Assembly: GCF_037038585.1 (NCBI RefSeq)
Contig: NC_092523.1
Location: 191,001 to 255,000, forward strand
Length of the DNA stretch: 64,000 nucleotides
Direction of reading: 5' to 3'
DNA from: Patagioenas fasciata
Taxonomy: Eukaryota; Chordata; Aves; Columbiformes; Columbidae
In this document: piece after piece, positions 11,387-25,056 of the stretch
Position numbering within the stretch: the stretch's first letter is position 1
How the letters are laid out: every line of letters starts with the position of its first letter
Position numbers and translations under genes: made by a program
Notes under the pieces: generated by a model
Database searches by the model: none
What the model was told of the DNA's origin: nothing
Seen by the model: only the letters and a program-made list of their open reading frames with translations

Positions 11387-13664
11387 AGACGGCGGCACGA
11401 CCTAAGAACTTCTTCCCAACATCTTGAAGTGCCAGTCCCTTACACTGGACGGGTAGAGAGCAGAGCTGCTGATGCAGCCCAGAATGACACCATAAATCAC
11501 AACTGACCAGAAACACCCAAAATGCAAGAACCATCCACGCTTTCTGCGGCTGATACAAGAATCCAGCACCCGATTGGCACTATGCCAATTAGGACCAGCA
11601 TTCCAGATCCCAGGATGGCACCCGAGATGCCTCTTGGGCCCCTCGAGCACAACGAGACCCCAGGATCGTCTGAGAGGCGCAAGGCAGGCTTCCCGAGCTA
11701 CACAACACCACACACAGAGGCTGGAGCTGCCCTGCCCGGCACATGCTGGTATCGCACTGTAAATTCCCTGGGCCCTTTACCCACCCAAAGGGGACTTTTC
11801 CTGGACGGCCCTTTCCCTTATCAGAACTTTACCCCCCTCCCTGCGATTCCCAGCCTCTTCCCAGCCCCCGTGCCTCCACTTATCTTTAAGAGGGCCAAGG
11901 GACCGAATCCATCTTCAACAGAGAAAACGCCACGTGCGCTAACAGGGATCTCCCCACATCGCCGGGTTCCTCTTCAACATCTACAGTAACACGAGAAAAC
12001 ACACGCTCACCGAGCCGTGCCAGCACACAGTATCGCGGGGTGAACGCCGACCCCTTCCGCAGCACCCACCTCCTGCTAAGTTCCACGGCGTTCCGCTCAG
12101 CGTGTGGTGCCTCGGGCGCAGTCAGAAACCTGCATCGCTCGTGACGCCTAAGACAGCGAGAAACAAAAGAACCGTAGCGCTTGGAGTGAGTCCCCAGCCC
12201 CATGCTCTTCTGAGCCCCTACCCCAGCTCACCGAAAACGCTCCTCCAAGCCCAAAGGGCCCAAAAGGGGCCTGCAAAATAAGAAAGAAACGCTGAACCGA
12301 GTCACCACGCGACACTGGGCTCCTCAACTCCCACCGCCGCCTCACCTTCTCGGCTGCTGCTGGTCGGCGTGCGGCTTCGCTCCTCCGAGCTCGTCTGCGG
12401 CACCTGCAAAAACAAAGGCACCCGCTCGGACGCTGCCCGGAAGCACAGCCTGCCCGCGGACGGGCCCGCCTCCCCCTCCCTTACCTGGGCCGCTCGCCTG
12501 CCCTGCCCGCCCTTGCTTTGGACTGCCACGCTGCTGACCAGAAAGAGGTTCAGCTACCGCCCGTAAAACACAACCTGACTAGGCTCGGGTTACACAAACG
12601 GACTTGCACTTCTTTGAGGAAACAAACTCATTTTTAAGCATAGCCTCTCCTTGGGGAAAAAAAATGCCCACTCTGAACTCCCGAACATTAGGGAGCCGTG
12701 GGGAAACCAGTGAAAGCCAAGACCGACAGCAGCAACGTCAAGTGGAATTTCGCTCAAATTCTGATGGTGCACTTAAAAGCCTCCTGCTGACGGCGCTCTG
12801 CTCGCCTCTTCCATGGCTTTTTCGTGCCAAGTTGTCCCTCTGCATCTGAAATCACGTTATTCAACAAGTCACCCAGGAGCTCATCTACAGCTTGACCATT
12901 CCACAGGTCTGCTTTCTATTCAGGAATCCCATCAGAAGCTCTAATTGCGTCCCTAAAACACTGGGGAAGGGACTGTCCCCCCCACTGCCCACGGCTACTC
13001 CTTCCCAGATGACTGCACAGCCTTTGCCTACACAATTTAACACGTCCACAGATTAACCGTGGACTCCTACAGCTCAGTGCATCCACCCCAGACTCCAAAC
13101 CTCCGGGCAGAGCAGCTCTCAGCCAACTGTGCGCACGTGCAGACAGACGCTCCACAGAACGCAATAGACAACACGACGGAAACGCCACCAAAAAACGCTC
13201 CACAAAGACGCCAAAAGCAGACACGGCACCGTCCAAAAACCTACAGGGAGGCAGTGGTGAGGCAAGGAGTCTCTACTACAACCCCACAATAAAACTGAGC
13301 CAATCGTCTTGGCCCCTTGTGAGACGGCGGCACTGGCGCAAACACACAGAGACAGCGCAAACACAAGAAGCTGCTGCAAGAACTAATAACTTCTTCCCAG
13401 CATCTTGAAGTGCCAGTCCCTGAGACTGGATAGGTAGAGAGAAGAGCTGCCGACGCAGCCCTCAGCGATACCAGAAAACACAACTGACCAGCGACTTCCA
13501 AGGCACAAGAACCGTCCACGCTTTCGTCTGCTGATACAAGAAAACCAGCATCCAATTATTACACCCAATTAGTAAGGCGAGGAGCCTCTATCACAATCCC
13601 AGAAAAAAAAGGAGCCAAACGTCACGGCCCCTTACAAGACAGCAGCACTGGCGCAAACACACAG
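11387..13664. repeat. Monomer 6 (2278 bp), frame-shifted block A
   Basis: An A-type monomer. A 1-nt insertion in block A near 12500 breaks the joined frame across A-E while leaving the splice sites intact. The same insertion and an agaaagagg variant recur in monomer 8. Confidence 0.95.
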
Positions 13665-15935
13665 AGACGGCGGCACGACCTAAGAACTTCTTCCCAACAT
13701 CTTGAAGTGCCAGTCCCTTACACTGGACGGGTAGAGAGCAGAGCTGCTGATGCAGCCCAGAATGACACCATAAATCACAACTGACCAGAAACACCCAAAA
13801 TCCAAGAACCATCCACGCTTTCTGCGGCTGATACAAGAATCCAGCACCCGATTGGCACTATGCCAATTAGGACCAGCATTCCAGATCGCAGGATGGCACC
13901 CGAGATGCCTCTTGGGCCCCTCGAGCACAACGAGACCCCAGGATCGTCTGACAGGCGCAAGGCAGGCTTCCCGAGCTACACAACACCACACACAGAGGCT
14001 GGAGCTGCCCTGCCCGGCACATGCTGGTATCGCACTGTAAATTCCCTGGGCCCTTTACCCACCCAAAGGGGACTTTTCCTGGACGGCCCTTTCCCTTATC
14101 AGAACTTTACCCCCCTCCCTGCGATTCCCAGCCTCTATCCCAGCCCCCGTGCCTCCACTTATCTTTAAGAGGGCCAAGGGACCGAATCCATCTTCAACAG
14201 AGAAAACGCCACGTGCGCTAACAGGGATCTCCCCGCATCGCCGGGTTCCTCTTCAACATCTACAGTAACACGAGAAAACACACGCTCACCGAGCCGTGCC
14301 AGCACACAGTATCGCGGGGTGAACGCCGACCCCTTCCGCAGCACCCACCTCCTGCTAAGTTCCACGGCGTTCCGCTCAGCGTGTGGTGCCTCGGGCGCAG
14401 TCAGAAACCCGCATCGCTCGTGACGCCTAAGACAGCGAGAAACAAAAGAACCGTAGCGCTTGGAGTGAGTCCCCAGCCCCATGCTCTTCTGAGCCCCTAC
14501 CCCAGCTCACCGAAAACGCTCCTCCAAGCCCAAAGGGCCCAAAAGGGGCCTGCAAAATAAGAAAGAAACGCTGAACCGAGTCACCACGCGACACTGGGCT
14601 TTTCAACTCCCACCGCCGCCTCACCTTCTCGGCTGCTGCTGGTCGGCGTGCGGCTTCGCTCCTCCGAGCTCGTCTGCGGCACCCGCAAAAACAAAGGCAC
14701 CCGCTCGGACGCTGCCCGGAAGCACAGCCTGCCCGCGGACGGGCCCGCCTCCCCCTCCCTTACCTGGGCCGCTCGCCTGCCTGCCCGCCCTTGCTTTGGA
14801 CTGCCACGCTGCTGACCACAAAGAGGTTCAGCTACCGCCCGTAAAACACAACCTGACTAGGCTCGGGTTACACAAACGGACTTGCACTTCTTTGAGGAAA
14901 CAAACTCATTTTTAAGCATAGCCTCTCCTTGGGGAAAAAAAATGCCCACTCTGAACTCCCGAACATTAGGGAGCCGTGGGGAAACCAGTGAAAGCCAAGA
15001 CTGACAGCAGCAACGTGAAGTGGAATTTCGCTCCAATTCTGATGGTGCACTTAAAAGCCTCCTGCTGACGGCGCTCTGCTCGCCTCTTCCACGGCTTTTT
15101 CGTGCCAAGTTGTCCCTCTGCATCTGAAATCACGTTATTCAACAAGTCACCCAGGAGCTCATCTACAGCTTGACCATTCCACAGGTCTGCTTTCTATTCA
15201 GGAATCCCATCAGAAGCTCTAATTGCGTCCCTAAAACACTGGGGAAGGGACTGTCCCCCCCACTGCCCACGGCTACTCCTTCCCAGATGACTGCACAGCC
15301 TTTGCCTACACAATTTAACACGTCCACAGATCAACCGTGGACTCCTACAGCTCAGTGCATCCACCCCAGACTCCAAACCTCCGGGCAGAGCAGCTCTCAG
15401 CCAACTGTGCGCACGTGCAGACAGACGCTCCATAGAACGCAATAGACAACACGACGGAAACGCCACCAAAAAACGCTCCACAACAAAGACGCCAAAAGCA
15501 GACACGGCACCGTCCAAAAACCTACAGGGAGGCAGTGGTGAGGCAAGGAGTCTCTACTACAACCCCACAATAAAACTGAGCCAATCGTCTTGGCCCCTTG
15601 TGAGACGGCGGCACTGGCGCAAACACACAGAGACAGCGCAAACACAAGAAGCTGCTGCAAGAACTAATAACTTCTTCCCAGCATCTTGAAGTGCCAGTCC
15701 CTGAGACTGGATAGGTAGAGAGAAGAGCTGCCGACGCAGCCCTCAGCGATACAACTGACCAGCGACTTCCAAGGCACAAGAACCGTCCACGCTTTCGTCT
15801 GCTCATAGAAGAAAACCAGCACCCAATTATTACACCCAATTAGTAAGGCGAGGAGCCTCTATCACAATCCCAGAAAAAAAAGGAGCCAAACGTCACGGCC
15901 CCTTACAAGACAGCAGCACTGGCGCAAACACACAG
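13665..15935. repeat. Monomer 7 (2271 bp)
   Basis: Almost base-for-base the same as monomer 5, including the 10-nt deletion near 15751. It lies 4549 bp downstream of monomer 5. Confidence 0.95.
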
Positions 15936-18216
15936 AGACGGCGGCACGACCTAAGAACTTCTTCCCAACATCTTGAAGTGCCAGTCCCTTACACTGGACG
16001 GGTAGAGAGCAGAGCTGCTGATGCAGCCCAGAATGACACCATAAATCACAACTGACCAGAAACACCCAAAATGCAAGAACCATCCACGCTTTCTGCGGCT
16101 GATACAAGAATCCAGCACCCGATTGGCACTATGCCAATTAGGACCAGCATTCCAGATCCCAGGATGGCACCCGAGATGCCTCTTGGGCCCCTCGAGCACA
16201 ACGAGACCCCAGGATCGTCTGAGAGGCGCAAGGCAGGCTTCCCGAGCTACACAACACCACACACAGAGGCTGGAGCTGCCCTGCCCGGCACATGCTGGTA
16301 TCGCACTGTAAATTCCCTGGGCCCTTTACCCACCCAAAGGGGACTTTTCCTGGACGGCCCTTTCCCTTATCAGAACTTTACCCCCCTCCCTGCGATTCCC
16401 AGCCTCTTCCCAGCCCCCGTGCCTCCACTTATCTTTAAGAGGGCCAAGGGACCGAATCCATCTTCAACAGAGAAAACGCCACGTGCGCTAACAGGGATCT
16501 CCCCGCATCGCCGGGTTCCTCTTCAACATCTACAGTAACACGAGAAAACACACGCTCACCGAGCCGTGCCAGCACACAGTATCGCGGGGTGAACGCCGAC
16601 CCCTTCCGCAGCACCCACCTCCTGCTAAGTTCCACGGCGTTCCGCTCAGCGTGTGGTGCCTCGGGCGCAGTCAGAAACCCGCATCGCTCGTGACGCCTAA
16701 GACAGCGAGAAACAAAAGAACCGTAGCGCTTGGAGTGAGTCCCCAGCCCCATGCTCTTCTGAGCCCCTACCCCAGCTCACCGAAAACGCTCCTCCAAGCC
16801 CAAAGGGCCCAAAAGGGGCCTGCAAAATAAGAAAGAAACGCTGAACCGAGTCACCACGCGACACTGGGCTCCTCAACTCCCACCGCCGCCTCACCTTCTC
16901 GGCTGCTGCTGGTCGGCGTGCGGCTTCGCTCCTCCGAGCTCGTCTGCGGCACCTGCAAAAACAAAGGCACCCGCTCGGACGCTGCCCGGAAGCACAGCCT
17001 GCCCGCGGACGGGCCCGCCTCCCCCTCCCTTACCTGGGCCGCTCGCCTGCCCTGCCCGCCCTTGCTTTGGACTGCCACGCTGCTGACCAGAAAGAGGTTC
17101 AGCTACCGCCCGTAAAACACAACCTGACTAGGCTCGGGTTACACAAACGGACTTGCACTTCTTTGAGGAAACAAACTCATTTTTAAGCATAGCCTCTCCT
17201 TGGGGAAAAAAAATGCCCACTCTGAACTCCCGAACATTAGGGAGCCGTGGGGAAACCAGTGAAAGCCAAGACCGACAGCAGCAACGTCAAGTGGAATTTC
17301 GCTCAAATTCTGATGGTGCACTTAAAAGCCTCCTGCTGACGGCGCTCTGCTCGCCTCTTCCATGGCTTTTTCGTGCCAAGTTGTCCCTCTGCATCTGAAA
17401 TCACGTTATTCAACAAGTCACCCAGGAGCTCATCTACAGCTTGACCATTCCACAGGTCTGCTTTCTATTCAGGAATCCCATCAGAAGCTCTAATTGCGTC
17501 CCTAAAACACTGGGGAAGGGACTGTCCCCCCCACTGCCCACGGCTACTCCTTCCCAGATGACTGCACAGCCTTTGCCTACACAATTTAACACGTCCACAG
17601 ATTAACCGTGGACTCCTACAGCTCAGTGCATCCACCCCAGACTCCAAACCTCCGGGCAGAGCAGCTCTCAGCCAACTGTGCGCACGTGCAGACAGACGCT
17701 CCACAGAACGCAATAGACAACACGACGGAAACGCCACCAAAAAACGCTCCACAACAAAGATGCCAAAAGCAGACACGGCACCGTCCAAAAACCTACAGGG
17801 AGGCAGTGGTGAGGCAAGGAGTCTCTACTACAACCCCACAATAAAACTGAGCCAATCGTCTTGGCCCCTTGTGAGACGGCGGCACTGGCGCAAACACACA
17901 GAGACAGCGCAAACACAAGAAGCTGCTGCAAGAACTAATAACTTCTTCCCAGCATCTTGAAGTGCCAGTCCCTGAGACTGGATAGGTAGAGAGCAGAGCT
18001 GCCGACGCAGCCCTCAGCGATACCAGAAAACACAACTGACCAGCGACTTCCAAGGCACAAGAACCGTCCACGCTTTCGTCTGCTGATACAAGAAAACCAG
18101 CACCCAATTATTACACCCAATTAGTAAGGCGAGGAGCCTCTATCACAATCCCAGAAAAAAAAGGAGCCAAACGTCACGGCCCCTTACAAGACAGCAGCAC
18201 TGGCGCAAACACACAG
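15936..18216. repeat. Monomer 8 (2281 bp), frame-shifted block A
   Basis: Its left half matches monomer 6 (same 1-nt insertion in block A near 17050). Its right half switches to the variant type of monomers 1 and 9 (caacaaagatgcc near 17752). It is therefore a recombinant copy that marks the right edge of the 4549-bp duplication. Confidence 0.95.
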
Positions 18217-20496
18217 AGACGGCGGCACGACCTAAGAACTTCTTCCCAACATCTTGAAGTGCCAGTCCCTTACACTAGACGGGTAGAGAGCAGAGCTGCT
18301 GATGCAGCCCAGAATGACACCATAAATCACAACTGACCAGAAACACCCAAAATGCAAGAACCATCCACGCTTTCTGCTGCTGATACAAGAATCCAGCACC
18401 CGATTGGCACTATGCCAATTAGGACCAGCATTCCAGATCCCAGGATGGCACCCGAGATGCCTCTTGGGCCCCTCGAGCACAACGAGACCCCAGGATCGTC
18501 TGAGAGGCGCAAGGCAGGCTTCCCAAGCTACACAACACCACACACAGAGGCTGGAGCTGCCCTGCCCGGCACATGCTGGTATCGCACTGTAAATTCCCTG
18601 GGCCCTTTACCCACCCAAAGGGGACTTTTCCTGGACGGCCCTTTCCCTTATCAGAACTTTACCCCCCTCCCTGCGATTCCCAGCCTCTTCCCAGCCCCCG
18701 TGCCTCCACTTATCTTTAAGAGGGCCAAGGGACCGAATCCATCTTCAACAGAGAAAACGCCACGTGCGCTAACAGGGATCTCCCCGCATCGCCGGGTTCC
18801 TCTTCAACATCTACAGTAACACGAGAAAACACACGCTCACCGAGCCGTGCCAGCACACAGTATCGCGGGGTGAACGCCGACCCCTTCCGCAGCACCCACC
18901 TCCTGCTAAGTTCCACGGCGTTCCGCTCAGCGTGTGGTGCCTCGGGCGCAGTCAGAAACCCGCATCGCTCGTGACGCCTAAGACAGCGAGAAACAAAAGA
19001 ACCGTAGCGCTTGGAGTGAGTCCCCAGCCCCATGCTCTTCTGAGCCCCTACCCCAGCTCACCGAAAACGCTCCTCCAAGCCCAAAGGGCCCAAAAGGGGC
19101 CTGCAAAATAAGAAAGAAACGCTGAACCGAGTCACCACGCGACACTGGGCTTTTCAACTCCCACCGCCGCCTCACCTTCTCGGCTGCTGCTGGTCGGCGT
19201 GCGGCTTCGCTCCTCCGAGCTCGTCTGCGGCACCTGCAAAAACAAAGGCACCCGCTCGGACGCTGCCCGGAAGCACAGCCTGCCCGCGGACGGGCCCGCC
19301 TCCCCCTCCCTTACCTGGGCCGCTCGCCCGCCTGCCCGTCCTTGCTTTGGACTGCCACGCTGTTGACCACAAAGAGGTTCAGCTACCGCCCGTAAAACAC
19401 AACCTGACTAGGCTCGGGTTACACAAACGGACTTGCACTTCTTTGAGGAAACAAACTCATTTTTAAGCATAGCCTCTCCTTGGGGAAAAAAAATGCCCAC
19501 TCTGAACTCCCGAACATTAGGGAGCCGTGGGGAAACCAGTGAAAGCCAAGACCGACAGCAGCAACGTCAAGTGGAATTTCGCTCCAATTCTGATGGTGCA
19601 CTTAAAAGCCTCCTGCTGACGGCGCTCTGCTCGCCTCTTCCATGGCTTTTTCGTGCCAAGTTGTCCCTCTGCATCTGAAATCACGTTATTCAACAAGTCA
19701 CCCAGGAGCTCATCTACAGCTTGACCATTCCACAGGTCTGCTTTCTATTCAGGAATCCCATCAGAAGCTCCAATTGCGTCCCTAAAACACTGGGGAAGGG
19801 ACTGTCCCCCCCACTGCCCACGGCTACTCCTTCCCAGATGACTGCACAGCCTTTGCCTACACAATTTAACACGTCCACAGATTAACCGTGGACTCCTACA
19901 GCTCAGTGCATCCACCCCAGACTCCAAACCTCCGGGCAGAGCAGCTCTCAGCCAACTGTGCGCACGTGCAGACAGACGCTCCACAGAACGCAATAGACAA
20001 CACGACGGAAACGCCACCAAAAAACGCTCCACAACAAAGATGCCAAAAGCAGACACGGCACCGTCCAAAAACCTACAGGGAGGCAGTGGTGAGGCAAGGA
20101 GTCTCTACTACAACCCCACAATAAAACTGAGCCAATCGTCTTGGCCCCTTGTGAGACGGCGGCACTGGCGCAAACACACAGAGACAGCGCAAACACAAGA
20201 AGCTGCTGCAAGAACTAATAACTTCTTCCCAGCATCTTGAAGTGCCAGTCCCTGAGACTGGATAGGTAGAGAGCAGAGCTGCCGACGCAGCCCTCAGCGA
20301 TACCGGAAAACACAACTGACCAGCGACTTCCAAGGCACAAGAACCGTCCACGCTTTCGTCTGCTGATACAAGAAAACCAGCACCCAATTATTACACCCAA
20401 TTAGTAAGGCGAGGAGCCTCTATCACAATCCCAGAAAAAAAAGGAGCCAAACGTCACGGCCCCTTACAAGACAGCAGCACTGGCGCAAACACACAG
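18217..20496. repeat. Monomer 9 (2280 bp)
   Basis: Start of a run of four uniformly 2280-bp copies. It has a private G-to-A change at 18277 (cactagacggg). Splice sites A-E are intact. Confidence 0.95.
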
Positions 20497-22776
20497 AGAC
20501 GGCGGCACGACCTAAGAACTTCTTCCCAACATCTTGAAGTGCCAGTCCCTTACACTGGATGGGTAGAGAGCAGAGCTGCTGATGCAGCCCAGAATGACAC
20601 CATAAATCACAACTGACCAGAAACACCCAAAATGCAAGAACCATCCACGCTTTCTGCTGCTGATACAAGAATCCAGCACCCGATTGGCACTATGCCAATT
20701 AGGACCAGCATTCCAGATCCCAGGATGGCACCCGAGATGCCTCTTGGGCCCCTCGAGCACAACGAGACCCCAGGATCGTCTGAGAGGTGCAAGGCAGGCT
20801 TCCCAAGCTACACAACACCACACACAGAGGCTGGAGCTGCCCTGCCCGGCACATGCTGGTATCGCACTGTAAATTCCCTGGGCCCTTTACCCACCCAAAG
20901 GGGACTTTTCCTGGACGGCCCTTTCCCTTATCAGAACTTTACCCCCCTCCCTGCGATTCCCAGCCTCTTCCCAGCCCCCGTGCCTCCACTTATCTTTAAG
21001 AGGGCCAAGGGACCGAATCCATCTTCAACAGAGAAAACGCCACGTGCGCTAACAGGGATCTCCCCGCATCGCCGGGTTCCTCTTCAACATCTACGGTAAC
21101 ACGAGAAAACACACGCTCACCGAGCCGTGCCAGCACACAGTATCGCGGGGTGAACGCCGACCCCTTCCGCAGCACCCACCTCCTGCTAAGTTCCACGGCG
21201 TTCCGCTCAGCGTGTGCTGCCTCGGGCGCAGTCAGAAACCCGCATCGCTCGTGACGCCTAAGACAGCGAGAAACAAAAGAACCGTAGCGCTTGGAGTGAG
21301 TCCCCAGCCCCATGCTCTTCTGAGCCCCTACCCCAGCTCACCAAAAACGCTCCTCCAAGCCCAAAGGGCCCAAAAGGGGCCTGCAAAATAAGAAAGAAAC
21401 GCTGAACCGAGTCACCACGCGACACTGGGCTTTTCAACTCCCACCGCCGCCTCACCTTCTCGGCTGCTGCTGGTCGGCGTGCGGCTTCGCTCCTCCGAGA
21501 TCGTCTGCGGCACCTGCAAAAACAAAGGCACCCGCTCGGACGCTGCCCGGAAGCACAGCCTGCCCGCGGACGGGCCCGCCTCCCCCTCCCTTACCTGGGC
21601 CGCTCGCCCGCCTGCCCGCCCTTGCTTTGGACTGCCACGCTGTTGACCACAAAGAGGTTCAGCTACCGCCCGTAAAACACAACCTGACTAGGCTCGGGTT
21701 ACACAAACGGACTTGCACTTCTTTGAGGAAACAAACTCATTTTTAAGCATAGCCTCTCCTTGGGGAAAAAAAATGCCCACTCTGAACTCCCGAACATTAG
21801 GGAGCCGTGGGGAAACCAGTGAAAGCCAAAACCGACAGCAGCAACGTCAAGTGGAATTTCGCTCCAATTCTGATGGTGCACTTAAAAGCCTCCTGCTGAC
21901 GGCGCTCTGCTCGCCTCTTCCATGGCTTTTTCGTGCCAAGTTGTCCCTCTGCATCTGAAATCACGTTATTCAACAAGTCACCCAGGAGCTCATCTACAGC
22001 TTGACCATTCCACAGGTCTGCTTTCTATTCAGGAATCCCATCAGAAGCTCTAATTGCGTCCCTAAAACACTGGGGAAGGGACTGTCCCCCCCACTGCCCA
22101 CGGCTACTCCTTCCCAGATGACTGCACAGCCTTTGCCTACACAATTTAACACGTCCACAGATTAACCGTGGACTCCTACAGCTCAGTGCATCCACCCCAG
22201 ACTCCAAACCTCCGGGCAGAGCAGCTCTCAGCCAACTGTGCGCACGTGCAGACAGACGCTCCACAGAACGCAATAGACAACACGACGGAAACGCCACCAA
22301 AAAACGCTCCACAACAAAGACGCCAAAAGCAGACACGGCACCGTCCAAAAACCTACAGGGAGGCAGTGGTGAGGCAAGGAGTCTCTACTACAACCCCACA
22401 ATAAAACTGAGCCAATCGTCTTGGCCCCTTGTGAGACGGCGGCACTGGCGCAAACACACAGAGACAGCGCAAACACAAGAAGCTGCTGCAAGAACTAATA
22501 ACTTCTTCCCAGCATCTTGAAGTGCCAGTCCCTGAGACTGGATAGGTAGAGAGCAGAGCTGCCGACGCAGCCCTCAGCGATACCAGAACACACAACTGAC
22601 CAGCGACTTCCAAGGCACAAGAACCGTCCACGCTTTCGTCTGCTGATACAAGAAAACCAGCACCCAATTATTACACCCAATTAGTAAGGCGAGGAGCCTC
22701 TATCACAATCCCAGAAAAAAAAGGAGCCAAACGTCACGGCCCCTTACAAGACAGCAGCACTGGCGCAAACACACAG
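20497..22776. repeat. Monomer 10 (2280 bp)
   Basis: Carries the Glu-to-Asp variant in block B (agatcg near 21498) that is also found in partial monomer 13. Its right end has the gaacacac variant shared with monomer 11. Confidence 0.95.
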
Positions 22777-25056
22777 AGACGGCGGCACGACCTAAGAACT
22801 TCTTCCCAACATCTTGAAGTGCCAGTCCCTTACACTGGACGGGTAGAGAGCAGAGCTGCTGATGCTGGCCAGAATGACACCATAAATCACAACTGACCAG
22901 AAACACCCAAAATGCAAGAACCATCCACGCTTTCTGCTGCTGATACAAGAATCCAGCACCCGATTGGCACTATGCCAATTAGGACCAGCATTCCAGATCC
23001 CAGGATGGCACCCGAGATGCCTCTTGGGCCCCTCGAGCACAACGAGACCCCAGGATCGTCTGAGAGGCGCAAGGCAGGCTTCCCGAGCTACACAACACCA
23101 CACACAGAGGCTGGAGCTGCCCTGCCCGGCACATGCTGGTATCGCACTGTAAATTCCCTGGGCCCTTTACCCACCCAAAGGGGACTTTTCCTGGACGGCC
23201 CTTTCCCTTATCAGAACTTTACCCCCCTCCCTGCGATTCCCAGCCTCTTCCCAGCCCCCGTGCCTCCACTTATCTTTAAGAGGGCCAAGGGACCGAATCC
23301 ATCTTCAACAGAGAAAACGCCACGTGCGCTAACAGGGATCTCCCCGCATCGCCGGGTTCCTCTTCAACATCTACAGTAACACGAGAAAACACACGCTCAC
23401 CGAGCCGTGCCAGCACACAGTATCGCGGGGTGAACGCCGACCCCTTCCGCAGCACCCACCTCCTGCTAAGTTCCACGGCGTTCCGCTCAGCGTGTGCTGC
23501 CTCGGGCGCAGTCAGAAACCCGCATCGCTCGTGACGCCTAAGACAGCGAGAAACAAAAGAACCGTAGCGCTTGGAGTGAGTCCCCAGCCCCATGCTCTTC
23601 TGAGCCCCTACCCCAGCTCACCGAAAACGCTCCTCCAAGCCCAAAGGGCCCAAAAGGGGCCTGCAAAATAAGAAAGAAACGCTGAACCGAGTCACCACGC
23701 GACACTGGGCTCCTCAACTCCCACCGCCGCCTCACCTTCTCGGCTGCTGCTGGTCGGCGTGCGGCTTCGCTCCTCCGAGCTCGTCTGCGGCACCTGCAAA
23801 AACAAAGGCACCCGCTCGGACGCTGCCCGGAAGCACAGCCTGCCCGCGGACGGGCCCGCCTCCCCCTCCCTTACCTGGGCCGCTCGCCCGCCTGCCCGCC
23901 CTTGCTTTGGACTGCCACGCTGTTGACCACAAAGAGGTTCAGCTACCGCCCGTAAAACACAACCTGACTAGGCTCGGGTTACACAAACGGACTTGCACTT
24001 CTTTGAGGAAACAAACTCATTTTTAAGCATAGCCTCTCCTTGGGGAAAAAAAATGCCCACTCTGAACTCCCGAACATTAGGGAGCCGTGGGGAAACCAGT
24101 GAAAGCCAAGACCGACAGCAGCAACGTCAAGTGGAATTTCGCTCCAATTCTGATGGTGCACTTAAAAGCCTCCTGCTGACGGCGCTCTGCTCGCCTCTTC
24201 CATGGCTTTTTCGTGCCAAGTTGTCCCTCTGCATCTGAAATCACGTTATTCAACAAGTCACCCAGGAGCTCATCTACAGCTTGACCATTCCACAGGTCTG
24301 CTTTCTATTCAGGAATCCCATCAGAAGCTCTAATTGCGTCCCTAAAACACTGGGGAAGGGACTGTCCCCCCCACTGCCCACGGCTACTCCTTCCCAGATG
24401 ACTGCACAGCCTTTGCCTACACAATTTAACACGTCCACAGATTAACCGTGGACTCCTACAGCTCAGTGCATCCACCCCAGACTCCAAACCTCCGGGCAGA
24501 GCAGCTCTCAGCCAACTGTGCGCACGTGCAGACAGACGCTCCACAGAACGCAATAGACAACACGACGGAAACGCCACCAAAAAACGCTCCACAACAAAGA
24601 CGCCAAAAGCAGACACGGCACCGTCCAAAAACCTACAGGGAGGCAGTGGTGAGGCAAGGAGTCTCTACTACAACCCCACAATAAAACTGAGCCAATCGTC
24701 TTGGCCCCTTGTGAGACGGCGGCACTGGCGCAAACACACAGAGACAGCGCAAACACAAGAAGCTGCTGCAAGAACTAATAACTTCTTCCCAGCATCTTGA
24801 AGTGCCAGTCCCTGAGACTGGATAGGTAGAGAGCAGAGCTGCCGACGCAGCCCTCAGCGATACCAGAACACACAACTGACCAGCGACTTCCAAGGCACAA
24901 GAACCGTCCACGCTTTCGTCTGCTGATACAAGAAAACCAGCACCCAATTATTACACCCAATTAGTAAGGCGAGGAGCCTCTATCACAATCCCAGAAAAAA
25001 AAGGAGCCAAACGTCACGGCCCCTTACAAGACAGCAGCACTGGCGCAAACACACAG
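22777..25056. repeat. Monomer 11 (2280 bp)
   Basis: Its left end has gatgctggcc, shared only with monomer 12, and its right end has gaacacac, shared with monomer 10. This points to a recent single-monomer duplication with a shift of 2280 bp. Confidence 0.95.
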
